DNA from: UBA11740 sp049273695
Lineage (GTDB): Bacteria; Acidobacteriota; Blastocatellia; Pyrinomonadales; Pyrinomonadaceae
Reading direction: 5' to 3'
DNA: 64,000 bases
Assembly: GCA_049273695.1 (NCBI GenBank)
Contig: JBASRE010000050.1
Coordinates: forward strand, 62,001 to 126,000
Shown: one piece after another, positions 34,904-43,085 of the stretch
How positions within the stretch are numbered: the stretch's first letter is position 1
Layout of the letters: each line of letters begins with the position of its first letter
Program-made: the position numbers and the translations under genes
The notes under the pieces: model-generated
What the model was told of the DNA's origin: nothing
The model's input: the letters and a program-made list of their open reading frames with translations, nothing else
Databases searched by the model: none

Positions 34904-36316
34904 CTAAACCGCTACCGCCGCACCTGGGTAACTGCCTCCCAGTTTCGCCGGATCGCCTTCCGCGAGTGTGTTTACCAATTCCTGATGGAAATAGTCGTGA
35001 CGAGCAGCGACCGGAGGCGCCACCCGTTTGTCGTACATCTGTCGCGAGCGATCGATGTCGTCGCGAAGTCGATCGTAGATGTCGCTTTGATTGCGGCCCT
35101 CACTGACCTTCTGTTCGTTGTAAAGCTTGATCTCGGACACGAGCAGACGCGCGAACCGGCGCGCGTCGTGGTGCAGCCGGCGCTCTTCATCGTCGACTTG
35201 GACCGGCAAATCCGCTTCGGGCATGCCGTAGCGGCGCGTGCGTCCCAGCGGTGTGCTGTACTGCTCGGTGAACACCGGCGTTTCGACTGGTGTCTCGACC
35301 GGCGGTGGCGGCGCAATTGGTTCCTCGCGCGGAGCAGTTTCGGGTTCCGGCGCGGCTTCAACCACAGGCGTTTCAACTTCCGCGGTCTCAGCCACGGATG
35401 GTTCTTCGGCCGACTCTGCGGGTGCTTGAGCTTCGACCTGGGGAGCCGGTTCCGTTTCAACCTGTGGAACGTAGGAAGGTTCATCCGGCTCAGGTTCGGC
35501 TGGAGCCGTGTCAGCGGGTGCCGCCGGCGCGGGCGCGGCCGGTTGCACAGCAGCTTCTACTGCGGATGAGCTGGCTTGCGCGGGACGTGCGACCCGCGGC
35601 GACGCTAACTCAACAGCCATGCCGGCAACCTGCGTTAATACTTCGAGCGCGTCCAACCGGATAGCGTCTTGATGAGGCCACGCCGAATCAAGGTAAAGAA
35701 CGGCGACGACCTTTCCGCGCACGGTTAGCGGCAACGCGGCGAGCTGTTGCGCATCGCCACGAAGTTGTTCGACCAAAACGCTGTCTTCGGAACGTGTTCC
35801 CGATGCGGTTTCCGCAGAACGGGATCTTGCCGCCTGACTGACTACGGTGTTGCCGGCAAGCGGCACCGCGACGCCCGAAACCGTTTGCAGATTGCCCGGG
35901 TCGCGGGATTCAGACATGCGCCAGGCGATCGCCTGATCGCCTTTGATGACAAACAGAACGGCTCGATCGGCGAACTGTGCTGCGTTACGCAACAGAGTCG
36001 ACAGAACGTCGCTCTGCGTCCGCTGGTCCTTTAGCTCGTCGATGCCGCGTCTGAGCCCTGAAAGATCCGCGGGCCCGGCCGGGACGCCGGTCGCGCCGCT
36101 CAATTTCTGTTCGCGTGCCGTTTGCAGATGCGCGCTTATCGCCGCAGACAATGGCGTGTCTGTCACGGGCGAACTCGCCGCCGCTTCGCGCGCGTGCGTC
36201 ACGGCCTCGTTGAAATCGGACTGTAGCTTCGCGAGCTGCTCGTCTATCGATCTCAGTCGTTCGTCGAGGTAATTCTGGATTGATTCGAAGAGGCTGTTTT
36301 CCAATTCTTTGCTCAC
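34904..36316 (-). CDS. GAF-domain protein with Pro/Glu/Ala-rich linker
   Basis: 470 residues. An N-terminal coiled coil (residues 1-45) precedes a GAF-like domain (about 100-245: SDVLSTLLRNAAQFADRAVLF, VAVPLAGNTVVSQAARS, LPLTVRGKVVAVLYLDSAWP). A ~115-residue low-complexity linker rich in Pro, Glu and Ala (about 246-365) follows. The C-terminal helical module (about 380-470) contains RRFARLLVSEIKLYNEQKV, DIYDRLRDDIDRSRQMYDKRV and DYFHQELVNTLAEGDPAKLG. The last module recurs in acidobacterial proteins but has no known function. No kinase or output domain is present, so a structural or sensory adaptor role is possible. Confidence 0.8.
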   Translation of the reverse strand: MSKELENSLFESIQNYLDERLRSIDEQLAKLQSDFNEAVTHAREAAASSPVTDTPLSAAISAHLQTAREQKLSGATGVPAGPADLSGLRRGIDELKDQRTQSDVLSTLLRNAAQFADRAVLFVIKGDQAIAWRMSESRDPGNLQTVSGVAVPLAGNTVVSQAARSRSAETASGTRSEDSVLVEQLRGDAQQLAALPLTVRGKVVAVLYLDSAWPHQDAIRLDALEVLTQVAGMAVELASPRVARPAQASSSAVEAAVQPAAPAPAAPADTAPAEPEPDEPSYVPQVETEPAPQVEAQAPAESAEEPSVAETAEVETPVVEAAPEPETAPREEPIAPPPPVETPVETPVFTEQYSTPLGRTRRYGMPEADLPVQVDDEERRLHHDARRFARLLVSEIKLYNEQKVSEGRNQSDIYDRLRDDIDRSRQMYDKRVAPPVAARHDYFHQELVNTLAEGDPAKLGGSYPGAAVAV

Positions 36317-36548
36317 TGCGGTTGATCGTCCTCCATGGGCAGGCTCTGGTGCCTTGCCGCGAAGATCGATTATGGAGGCCGTTGCAAACAGTCGTCAAGA
36401 ACTCTTTACCAAAGAGCCTACCTATCTCAAGGTAAAAGGCGATTGTGAGAACGATTGTGCTGTGGTAGCCTTTGGCTGCTTTTATCAATTTAACTGCTTA
36501 GGTTCCCCACCTTTGAGACTCGGATCGGTGTATCCGGAGGCGAATCAC

Positions 36549-38489
36549 ATGAATTCAATTTTGGTGTGCTGCAGCCGCATGGCGGTTTGCGTTGCGTCGT
36601 TGTCTGTTCTCCTGGTGACCTTCGTTGCGTCTGTAAGTGCTCAGGATATTGCTGTCACCAAAACCACCGAGAGTGGCCTAGTGGCGGCGGATACCGATGT
36701 GACATACACAGTCTCTGTTAGTAATAGCACCGGATCGACGGGGTCAACCACGTTAACGGACACAGTGCCGGCCAACATGACTTTTGTTTCGGCAGTCGTT
36801 CCGGACGGCTGGGATTGTGGCATGCTGCCCACCCCAGGTTCAGGTGGCACGATAACGTGCACCTTAGCCGGTAACATGCCGGACGAGAGCGCCTTCTTCT
36901 TTACTTTCGTGTTTCACGTAGTCCCGGGAACTGAGAACGGCACACAAATCACTAACACCGCCAGCATTACCAATGCAGCTGATAACAACTCGTCAAATAA
37001 CTCATCACCGGTAACGGTAACGGTAGGCGCACCGCCTCCGCCTCCACCTGTGAGCACCATCGGGCCGAAGGATGTTCTGATTAGCGAATTTCGGCTCTCG
37101 GGCCCGAACGGAAGCAACGACGAGTACGTCGAGCTCTACTGTAATCGCAATACGGATTGCGATCTGAGCGGCGCAAGATTGCGCTTGTTCGTCCCATCCG
37201 GTAACCCCGAAGTGCCCGGTAGTCAGGTTACGGTCACGTTTCCCGGCCAAACTATTATCCCCGCGCGCCATTTTCTGCTTGTGGGAAACGAATCCGGCTA
37301 TAGCCTCTTTGAGTATGGATCGATCGACTTCTTACTGAGCACGGATATCGTCGACAACGGGGGCGTCCAATTGATTTCCCTGGGCGAAGAGCCGGTAGTT
37401 ATTGATTCAGTGGGATTCATTAGCGCGCCCTACGCTGAAGGCACCGGCTTAGAAAGCGCAATGTCGCGCCCACCGGACCAATACGCGTACGTGCGGAAGC
37501 GAACGATGGCAACTAACGGCTTGCCGCAGGACACCGACAATAATGCGGACGATTTCGTGCTCGTATCCGTAACGGGTGCTTCCCATGCAGGGATTACGGC
37601 TCCGCCCGTACTGGGCGCTCCGGGTCCTAAGGGGCTAACAAGCCCGCGTAGCTACAACAACGTGCAGATGCCCGCTTCGTTGGTGGATCAGACGAAGAGC
37701 AAGGACGCCGATCCTAATAGCGTCCGAGTTGGCGAAGGCGACTCCGGTACACTGTCCATCCGGCGTAGCTTATTCAATAACACTGGTAACAATCTGGATT
37801 ACCTTTCGTTTCGCGTGATCGAGATTCCCACGCTCAATTCACCGGCCACTCTCCAAACTCCGCAGGCTGAACTCCGGCTGATCTCTTCGGAGGACACAAC
37901 CGCTATCGTGCCGAGTCGGCAAATCACTCCGATCTTGATTTTCGGCACGCATCTCGAATACGACGACACCCTGGAACCGATACAACCTGAAGGCGGCGGC
38001 CTCAATAGTACGGTTTCTATCTTTAATGAGGGTTCCATCGAGGAAAATGAAGTAGTGGATGTGCAGTTCCTGTTGGAGGTTAGGAAGGCCGGATCCTATC
38101 GATTCTTTGTCTACGTTGAGGCGGGTTTTCCTCGTGGTATCGAAATAGGTGCGTCTGCCCCGAACGCACCGCGCATTCGAGCTACGCGGACCACGCCGCG
38201 CGAGTTTGCCGAAATGACGCACGGGCCGCTCGCTGTCCGCAAAGCAAAGGTGCCAACGCCGGTCATAACACCAGTCCGTACACCAGTCAGCACTCCGGCG
38301 GCTAACGCCAATCTTCAGACCGCGCCGCCGGCCAGGGTGAGTACGACACCTCGTCTCATCATCATCAATCGAGGGATAGCCGAAGACGAGAAGAAGCCGC
38401 GAAAAAAGAAACGCGTCAGAAGAAAGAATTCCGCGGCCCTGGAAAAGAAAGCTGAAGAGAGATTCGCGGCTGAGAGGCCACAGAACTAA
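36549..38489 (+). CDS. Exported DUF11 and lamin-tail domain protein
   Basis: 646 residues from ATG 36549, with a strong GGAGG site ten bases upstream; the frame extends back to 36309. The signal peptide ends near VASVSAQD. A DUF11 repeat (about 28-155: DIAVTKTTESGLVAADTDVT, LTDTVPANMTFVSA) is followed by a Pro-rich hinge (PPPPPPVS). A lamin-tail domain (about 175-290: ISEFRLSGPNGSNDEYVELY) follows, then a beta-rich region and a basic Lys/Arg-rich C-terminus. There is no sorting signal. Probably a cell-surface or extracellular protein; binding partner unknown. Confidence 0.82.
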   Translation: MNSILVCCSRMAVCVASLSVLLVTFVASVSAQDIAVTKTTESGLVAADTDVTYTVSVSNSTGSTGSTTLTDTVPANMTFVSAVVPDGWDCGMLPTPGSGGTITCTLAGNMPDESAFFFTFVFHVVPGTENGTQITNTASITNAADNNSSNNSSPVTVTVGAPPPPPPVSTIGPKDVLISEFRLSGPNGSNDEYVELYCNRNTDCDLSGARLRLFVPSGNPEVPGSQVTVTFPGQTIIPARHFLLVGNESGYSLFEYGSIDFLLSTDIVDNGGVQLISLGEEPVVIDSVGFISAPYAEGTGLESAMSRPPDQYAYVRKRTMATNGLPQDTDNNADDFVLVSVTGASHAGITAPPVLGAPGPKGLTSPRSYNNVQMPASLVDQTKSKDADPNSVRVGEGDSGTLSIRRSLFNNTGNNLDYLSFRVIEIPTLNSPATLQTPQAELRLISSEDTTAIVPSRQITPILIFGTHLEYDDTLEPIQPEGGGLNSTVSIFNEGSIEENEVVDVQFLLEVRKAGSYRFFVYVEAGFPRGIEIGASAPNAPRIRATRTTPREFAEMTHGPLAVRKAKVPTPVITPVRTPVSTPAANANLQTAPPARVSTTPRLIIINRGIAEDEKKPRKKKRVRRKNSAALEKKAEERFAAERPQN

Positions 38490-38501
38490 ACCGGCGGCGG
38501 A

Positions 38502-39818
38502 TTAAACGGGCAGCCCTTTGCGCGCGATATCCGCCATCACGCCGCAGAACCGATCGAGTTCTTTCAGCGTTGTGTAGAGGTTCGGCGTGATGCGCAGGCC
38601 CTGAAACTCTTCGTGGACAATGGGTGTCGTAAAGATGCGGTGCCTGGCGAATAGGTAACTCCCAATTTTCACTGGATCCAATCCTGCAACCTGCACGTTC
38701 GCGATCGCGCACATCTGAGCGGGATCGAATGATGTGTTGAAGCGGACTCCTGGAATTCCTTTCAGTTGATCCATCCAATAACGGGAAAGATAGCGCAGGC
38801 GCGCTTCCTTTCGTTTGCCGCCAATGCCGTGGTGAAACAGCATCGCTTCGCCGATCGCCAGACGCGGCGCGGCGGAATGCGTGCCGACCTCTTCAAACTT
38901 GCGAATGTCGGCCTTCTGTTTTTCTTCGGCAGGGAACAGGGGCCAGATCTTCGCGATCTTGTCGCGCTTTACATAGAGCATGCCCGTTCCTTTCGGAGCG
39001 TAAAGCCATTTGTGAAGCGAGGTGCCGAAGTAATCGCAGTTTAGATCTGCCTGCTTGAAATCGAACTGAGCGAACGAATGGGCCCCATCGACAATCGTTT
39101 CTATACCGCGCCTTCGCGCCATTTCGCAGACCGCTTTCACCGGCGTAATTTGCCCGGTGAGGTTGACCTGATGCGAGATCTGAAGCAGACGCGTGCGCGG
39201 CGTGATGGCGCGCTCGAAAGCCGACGTAATTTCTTCGATGTTCTTCGGCGGGATCGGAATTCTGATCACGCTCAGCTTGATACCTTCACGTCTTTCGCGC
39301 TGACGAATCGTCGTCAGCATCCGCGGATAATCCTGCGTCGTAGTCAGGATTTCATCGCCTGATTTCAAATCAAGTCCAAGCAGCAATGTCTCGAGCGATT
39401 CCGACGCATTCCGCGTAATGGCGATCTCTTCTCGGTCACAGCCGAACAATTCAGCCAAACCGGTGCGAATCGTTTCTGATTGCGGCTCAAGGATCTGCCA
39501 CATCGTATACGCCGTTGCGTCTTCCTGCTGCCAAATGTATCGAACCAGGGCTTCCGTCACGATCCGCGGACTCGGGCTTACACCGCCGTTGTTGAGATTA
39601 ATGATGCCGCGGGTAACTGAAAAGGCATTTTGAATTATCGCCCAGTAATCTTCCTGCATTGCCGCCTGCTGCGGCGTCAGATGCGCGACACTGGTCGTCG
39701 CCGCGGTGACACTTTTCAGAAGGCTGCCGACCGTCGTGGACGAGAGCGCGGCAAGTCCGACGCCCTTCCCGGCAAGGGAAAGAAAACTGCGGCGGCTGGT
39801 TGAGTCTGGAACAAACAT
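38502..39818 (-). CDS. Tat-exported class V aminotransferase-family protein
   Basis: 438 residues from ATG 39818; the frame extends to 39848. A twin-arginine signal (TSRRSFLSLAGKGVGLAAL) starts at about residue 6. The PLP-dependent fold follows, with NLNNGGVSPSPRIVTEAL, AITRNASESLETLLLGL, DGAHSFAQFDFKQADLNCDYF and the Schiff-base lysine in GTSLHKWLYAPKGTGML. The family includes cysteine desulfurases and isopenicillin N epimerase; a Tat-exported form suggests a periplasmic PLP enzyme. The reaction is unknown. Confidence 0.88.
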   Translation of the reverse strand: MFVPDSTSRRSFLSLAGKGVGLAALSSTTVGSLLKSVTAATTSVAHLTPQQAAMQEDYWAIIQNAFSVTRGIINLNNGGVSPSPRIVTEALVRYIWQQEDATAYTMWQILEPQSETIRTGLAELFGCDREEIAITRNASESLETLLLGLDLKSGDEILTTTQDYPRMLTTIRQRERREGIKLSVIRIPIPPKNIEEITSAFERAITPRTRLLQISHQVNLTGQITPVKAVCEMARRRGIETIVDGAHSFAQFDFKQADLNCDYFGTSLHKWLYAPKGTGMLYVKRDKIAKIWPLFPAEEKQKADIRKFEEVGTHSAAPRLAIGEAMLFHHGIGGKRKEARLRYLSRYWMDQLKGIPGVRFNTSFDPAQMCAIANVQVAGLDPVKIGSYLFARHRIFTTPIVHEEFQGLRITPNLYTTLKELDRFCGVMADIARKGLPV

Positions 39819-39837
39819 GTAAATAAAGAACGAACGG

Positions 39838-40785
39838 TTAAGGCGCAACGAGGACGGGCCGGACGATCACTTTTCGTTTTCCGGCATCGTTTTGTCCGAC
39901 CCACTTCACCTGGACTCTCCGTTCAAGCCCCGCTGCATCATCGGTGGCATAGCTAACCGTGAACTGGGTGTGCAGCTCGCGCGCCACCTCGCGCGCTGCT
40001 TCGGGCAGGCCCGACGCTGATGCTGGAAAGAACGCGCGACCGCCACTCTGTTCCGACAACCCGTTAAGCAGCGACATCGCCTTCGAACCAGACGACTGCA
40101 GGCCCGAAAACTTCGTCAATCCGAGCACGAAGATCTGCACATCGCTTTGCCGCGCACGCGCCAGTATCGCCTTCGCGTCTTTAATCTTGCTGGCGCGATC
40201 TTCGCCATCCGTGACCAGCACCAGCACGCTGCGACGCGCCTTCGCATCGCCCGAACGATCCTCTTCCAGGTACGATAGCGCCTTGTCGAGGGCATCGTGA
40301 ACGGCGGTCTGTCCACCTTCGACGTAAATGTCGTCGAGGGCGTCGCCAATAGATCCGAGATCAGTCGTCATCGGCTCCTTGATCTGAAAAGTCTCAGTCC
40401 CGACAAAGCGCGCCACGAAGGCCTCGTCACCCGGCTTCATGCCTTCCGCCGCGAGCTTCGCCGAGTCGATCAAGTAATTCAGAATGCGCCGCACGGATCC
40501 GGAAGCGTCAATCACAAAGCCAACGGTCAGCGGCCGCTCATCCCGGCCGAAATGCGTCAAGGTTCGGGCCGCGCCGTTTTCGGAAACCTGCAAGTCTTCC
40601 TTGCGCACATCATCGACCGCACGATCCAGGTGGTCAGTAACGATCACATTGAACTTAATCAAGCGTTCCGCGGATGGCGCTGTTGGTGGGGCCTGCGCGA
40701 AGACACGGGAAAGGGATATTAGAAGGATGACGAGTAACGAGACTGGCTGTATCACTCGGTAGAATTGATAGGTTCTCATTCTCAT
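39838..40785 (-). CDS. Exported VWA-domain protein
   Basis: 315 residues. The signal peptide ends near SRVFAQAPP. The beta segment IKFNVIVTDHLDRAVDDVRKE precedes the VWA domain, which has MIDAS motif IDASGSVR (about residue 90) and VLVLVTDGEDRASKI. The C-terminal segment (FTVSYATDDAAGLERRVQVKW) is typical of the acidobacterial VWFA-related family. It is a paralogue of the gene at 28561. Its stop lies 20 bp upstream of the aminotransferase start, so the two may be cotranscribed. Confidence 0.87.
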   Translation of the reverse strand: MRMRTYQFYRVIQPVSLLVILLISLSRVFAQAPPTAPSAERLIKFNVIVTDHLDRAVDDVRKEDLQVSENGAARTLTHFGRDERPLTVGFVIDASGSVRRILNYLIDSAKLAAEGMKPGDEAFVARFVGTETFQIKEPMTTDLGSIGDALDDIYVEGGQTAVHDALDKALSYLEEDRSGDAKARRSVLVLVTDGEDRASKIKDAKAILARARQSDVQIFVLGLTKFSGLQSSGSKAMSLLNGLSEQSGGRAFFPASASGLPEAAREVARELHTQFTVSYATDDAAGLERRVQVKWVGQNDAGKRKVIVRPVLVAP

Positions 40786-40818
40786 TTTGCGCCGGACTCG
40801 TGATGGATGGCTGCTGCG

Positions 40819-42339
40819 CTATTGCCCCTCTCCGCGCGCGGGGAAGGGGAAGGGGGTGGGGTTAGCGTCGGCACCCACCTCTCCCCCTAACCCCCTCTCC
40901 GCTTGCAGAGAGGGGGAAGGGGCTGCCGCGGTTGCAGGCATTTCAACTTCGTAGCCAGCCTTGATCCACGCGTTGGTTCCGCCCGTCACATTCACCAGGT
41001 TAGTAAAACCGAGCGACTGCATGATGCTGGTTGCCGCGCTTGAACGATAACCGCCCGCGCAGATGACCGCGGTCTTTCGGGATGGATTCAGATGAAGCTT
41101 CGGCAGAGTCTCGCGGAGATTTGCCAGCGGCGCAGTCGCAGCTCTTGGCGCATGACCTGATTCATATTCGCCGCCCCGTCGCACGTCGAGTACCTGAAGA
41201 TCGCTTTCGTTCTCGATCATCTCTTTCAATTCCGCGACCGTAATTTGCGGAACGGCCGCGATCTCGAATCCAGCGTCGCGCCATGCCTGGCTCCCTCCGT
41301 CGAGATACCCTTTCACGTTCTCAAGACCGACGCGCGCCAAACGACATTGCGCTTCGTTCGCTTTCTCTTCCGACTCAGCCACGATCACGATGGCCGCATC
41401 GAACGAAATCAAAGTTCCCGCCCACGAAGCGTACTGACCGCCCAGCCCAATGTTCAACGAACCGGGCAGGTGGCCCGATCCAAAATCGGCGGCGGATCGG
41501 ACGTCGAGAACGACCTTTCCCTGCTGTGCATGTTTCAAAACTTCCGCCGGCGATAGTGGCAACAACGGCGGGAGCTCATTCAACGAAGACGCGCCGGTGC
41601 GGTTGATCTCAGCATCCTTCGGGAAATAAGCCGGCGCCTCAGGCAAGTCGGCCGTCATCATGCGCACGAATTCATCCTTTGTCATCGGCTGAAGCGCGTA
41701 GTTGAACTTACGCTGTTGGCCAATGGTCGAAGACTTTTCATTCGACAAGTTTTTTCCGCACATCGAACCGGCGCCGTGAGCCGGATAAACCTCAACCGCG
41801 TCATCCAATTTCAGAATCTTGTGGTGAAGCGTGTCGTACATCATCGCCGCCATGAGCTGCGGTGTGAATCCCTGGCCGCCGGCGAGATCGGGACGGCCAA
41901 CGTCGCCGACGAACAACGTGTCACCGGTCAAAATCTTCTGCGGACCGCGGGCGCCCTCGGCCGCATTCTTCTCCGTATCAGTGACCAGCAAACAGATGCT
42001 TTCCGGCGTATGCCCGGGAGTTTCAATCACGCGCAGCTTCACGCTTCCGATACTCACCTCGTCGCCTTCTTTCACCGCCCGATGCGGAAACGTGGCGCCG
42101 GCTTTCTCACTGAAAACGATTTCCGCCCCGCTTCGTTCGGCCAACTCGCGATGGCCGCTCACAAAGTCAGCATGCAGGTGTGTTTCGATGACGTACTTAA
42201 TCTTCAAACCCTGCGCCGCCGCTTCATCGATGTACTGAACGACATCGCGTTGCGGATCGACGACGGCGGCTTCACCGTCCGAACCGATCAGGTAAGACGC
42301 GTGCGCCAGACAGCCGAGATAGAATTGCTTGAAATACAT
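40819..42339 (-). CDS. MBL-fold and double rhodanese protein (persulfide dioxygenase-like)
   Basis: 506 residues. An N-terminal metallo-beta-lactamase domain carries the ETHLHADFVSGH motif and DVGRPDLAG, as in ETHE1/BlaR-like persulfide dioxygenases. Two rhodanese domains follow, ending near residue 470. The first (about 265-360) shows DVRSAADFGSGHLPGSLNI without an obvious active-site Cys. The second (about 370-465) has VICAGGYRSSA, an active-site loop with a Cys. The last ~33 residues translate a 'cctctccccc' palindrome. A role in sulfide or persulfide oxidation is likely from the family. Confidence 0.9.
   Translation of the reverse strand: MYFKQFYLGCLAHASYLIGSDGEAAVVDPQRDVVQYIDEAAAQGLKIKYVIETHLHADFVSGHRELAERSGAEIVFSEKAGATFPHRAVKEGDEVSIGSVKLRVIETPGHTPESICLLVTDTEKNAAEGARGPQKILTGDTLFVGDVGRPDLAGGQGFTPQLMAAMMYDTLHHKILKLDDAVEVYPAHGAGSMCGKNLSNEKSSTIGQQRKFNYALQPMTKDEFVRMMTADLPEAPAYFPKDAEINRTGASSLNELPPLLPLSPAEVLKHAQQGKVVLDVRSAADFGSGHLPGSLNIGLGGQYASWAGTLISFDAAIVIVAESEEKANEAQCRLARVGLENVKGYLDGGSQAWRDAGFEIAAVPQITVAELKEMIENESDLQVLDVRRGGEYESGHAPRAATAPLANLRETLPKLHLNPSRKTAVICAGGYRSSAATSIMQSLGFTNLVNVTGGTNAWIKAGYEVEMPATAAAPSPSLQAERGLGGEVGADANPTPFPFPARGEGQ
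40824..40922. repeat. 'cccctctccgc' inverted repeat forming a gene's 3' end
   Basis: A copy of the 6711-6804 family. It is read in frame as the C-terminal tail of the MBL-rhodanese protein, replacing the ordinary end of the gene. Confidence 0.8.
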
Positions 42340-42365
42340 GATAGGAGCGCAGGCAAGCCGGGTCT

Positions 42366-42386
42366 CCAGCGGGGCAGCCCCGCTGG
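42366..42386. repeat. 'ccagcggggcagccccgctgg' palindrome
   Basis: A 21-bp near-perfect palindrome upstream of the MBL-rhodanese gene. Same family as 6043 and 29694. Confidence 0.85.
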
Positions 42387-42472
42387 GGTGCTCGTCCTGC
42401 CTGCAGACTTCTTACAACCTGAGCGTGATGATTATTCTCAGAATCGCGCAGAGACGCAATGAACGAGGCGGG

Positions 42473-43000
42473 CTAAGGACGGTCAGGAGTGGGAACGAAG
42501 TGGACCTGTCGCAGCCGATTGTTCTTCCATTCGTAGTAATAGAGGCCGGGCGGTCCCCATTCTTCGTATCCGCCGAGGCGCGGCGTCCCAAAAATCTTCA
42601 GCAGGCGGCTGTTGGCGCGAAAGGTGCGCACGTCTTCACCTTCGTCGGGATAACTGCCGGGCCCGACAGACCAGCCGTCGAAGACTTGGGGAAAGTACGC
42701 GCGGCCATTGCGCGCGTCCACGATCGCCGTCGTCGAGCAACCCGTCCCGCAACCCATCACCGCAATGGTGTAGTGACCGGCGAAGTTGATGCCTTCTTCT
42801 TGAAGTTGCTCACGAATGCGCGTGCGAAACATGCGCGCCATACGGTGACTACGGAGATTCAGCGGCGCGGGCTTACCTGCATAGACGTCCGCCGGATAGG
42901 CTTCAAAGCGCGGGGGCTCCTGCTTCTGCGCCACGAACGTCGCGGTGACACAAACGATGAAAACAATTGTGGCAGTAAGGCGTCTCAGTGTTATGGGCAT
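42473..43000 (-). CDS. Small exported protein, unknown function
   Basis: 175 residues. The signal peptide ends near TATFVAQ. Visible features are RMFRTRIREQLQEEGINFAG, a short Cys-rich turn MGCGTGCSTTAIVD, and an aromatic C-terminus (GGYEEWGPPGLYYYEWKNN). Two cysteines within four residues could form a disulfide. No recognised domain. Confidence 0.65.
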   Translation of the reverse strand: MPITLRRLTATIVFIVCVTATFVAQKQEPPRFEAYPADVYAGKPAPLNLRSHRMARMFRTRIREQLQEEGINFAGHYTIAVMGCGTGCSTTAIVDARNGRAYFPQVFDGWSVGPGSYPDEGEDVRTFRANSRLLKIFGTPRLGGYEEWGPPGLYYYEWKNNRLRQVHFVPTPDRP

Positions 43001-43085
43001 CGCTCTTGAGTACCTGGCAAACGTCCGGCGGCTCCTTCAGAGTCTGATTCTGCGTGCGACGGATCACGTCGAAACGGACGCTCGG

